Assembly (NCBI GenBank): GCA_937894055.1
Contig: CALDHQ010000265.1
Coordinates: 1 to 6,555 of the forward strand
DNA length: 6,555 nt
Direction of reading: 5' to 3'
Source: an uncultured Polymorphobacter sp.
GTDB taxonomy: Bacteria; Pseudomonadota; Alphaproteobacteria; Sphingomonadales; Sphingomonadaceae
Positions 6,116-6,555 of this stretch are shown here, in pieces. Below the pieces are notes generated by a model. It was not told the DNA's origin, ran no database searches, and worked only from the letters and a program-made list of their open reading frames with translations. The translations under genes were made by a program, and so were the position numbers. Position 1 is the stretch's first letter; each line of letters begins with the position of its first letter.

Positions 6116-6555
6116 CGACCACCGCCGCCCCAAGCGCAAGCGCTGGCCCATCGTCACCGGGCTGGTCGTCCTGTCGCTGGTGCTGCTGCCGATGGCCTTC
6201 TACACGCCCGACATTCCGGCGGCGACGCTACGCGCCAAATACACGACGCCGGCATCGACGTTCATGGCCGTCGAGCCCGGCCTGCAGGTGCATGTCCGCG
6301 ACGAAGGCCCGCGCGATGCACCGGTGCTGATGTTGATCCACGGCTCGAATGCGTCGCTGCAGACCTGGGAACCCTGGGTCAAGCGGCTGTCGGACAGCTT
6401 CCGCATCATCAGCCTCGACTTGCCCGGCCACGGCCTCACCGGCGCCAGCCCGACGCGCGATTACAGTTCGGCAGGCTATGTCCGTGTCGTCAATGAAGTC
6501 GCGGCGGCGAAGGGCCTGACGCGCTTTGCCATCGGCGGCAACTCGATGGGTGGCG
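6102..6555 (+). CDS. Alpha/beta-hydrolase with N-terminal membrane anchor, truncated by the window edge
   Basis: The frame runs open from a TTG at 6102 to the right edge (151 full codons). After a basic leader (HRRPKRKRW, residues 7-15) a hydrophobic stretch at about 16-33 looks like an uncleaved signal anchor, which would place the enzyme domain outside the inner membrane. Fold hallmarks follow: LMLIHGSNAS with the oxyanion-hole HG at 80-81, the strand LDLPGHGLTG, and the nucleophile elbow GNSMG with Ser148. The acid and histidine of the triad lie beyond the edge. The TTG start overlaps the P450 end by 14 bases and has only a weak upstream purine signal. An ATG at 6192 is in frame but would remove most of the anchor. 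Coding continues convincingly upstream of that ATG, so TTG is preferred with moderate confidence. It could be an esterase, lipase, epoxide hydrolase or haloalkane dehalogenase-like enzyme; the substrate cannot be told. Confidence 0.85.
   Translation, partial: MNGFDDHRRPKRKRWPIVTGLVVLSLVLLPMAFYTPDIPAATLRAKYTTPASTFMAVEPGLQVHVRDEGPRDAPVLMLIHGSNASLQTWEPWVKRLSDSFRIISLDLPGHGLTGASPTRDYSSAGYVRVVNEVAAAKGLTRFAIGGNSMGG

Noticed and set aside
5063..6157. Several open frames on the minus strand opposite the P450 and hydrolase.
   Set aside because: No domain features and no ribosome binding sites; the plus-strand genes explain the region fully.
6112..6330. A 72-codon plus-strand frame starting at a TTG that overlaps the P450 stop.
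   Set aside because: It is in the wrong frame: Cys/Arg/Ser-rich and unlike any family. The frame beginning at the TTG at 6102 encodes a clear alpha/beta-hydrolase over the same bases.

Overview
The window looks like ordinary chromosome from a high-GC alphaproteobacterium, most likely a member of the Sphingomonadales. This rests on the strong GC bias at third codon positions, on the FabI sequence (catalytic block SYYGAEKVIPHYNVMGVAK and C-terminus MKAEDAPDMSVV), and on the neighbourhood pdxH / DnaJ-like / YihY / fabI, which I recall from sphingomonad genomes. No database search was possible, so the assignment is by recognition only.

Layout, left to right. Positions 1-154 (minus) hold the first 51 codons of a DUF559 (Vsr-fold endonuclease-like) protein that runs off the left edge. 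Positions 155-257 are a short intergenic stretch with two adjacent GC-rich hairpins (about 201-251), which look like a dispersed palindromic repeat. Positions 258-2961 (minus) are a tightly packed three-gene operon, transcribed right to left: a zinc-finger-less DnaJ/CbpA-type co-chaperone, a YihY/BrkB-family membrane protein, and the enoyl-ACP reductase FabI. Gene spacings are 9 bp and 1 bp. Both downstream genes start with GTG and have ribosome binding sites placed over the end of the gene before them.

Positions 2962-3114 are a divergent control region with a perfect 18-bp inverted repeat set between two direct repeats. To the right and on the plus strand come pdxH (vitamin B6 salvage, 3115-3693) and, 10 bp further on, a cation diffusion facilitator of the FieF/YiiP type (3704-4630) with its metal-site residues intact. 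A 99-bp gap (4631-4729) carries a hairpin and an AT-rich promoter-like island. A second plus-strand unit follows: a soluble bacterial cytochrome P450 (4730-6115) overlapped by an alpha/beta-hydrolase with an N-terminal membrane anchor (TTG start at 6102), which runs off the right edge.

How the genes may work together: fabI makes membrane fatty acids and its operon partners are a membrane protein and a co-chaperone, so an envelope or stress theme is possible but inferred. The P450-hydrolase pair is likely co-transcribed and may act on a shared lipophilic or ester substrate, which is unknown. No mobile element, CRISPR array, RNA gene or clearly new system is visible. The observations most worth following are the shared TGCAACA motif in both control regions, the altered residues in PdxH, the P450-hydrolase pair, and the palindromic repeat beside the DUF559 gene.
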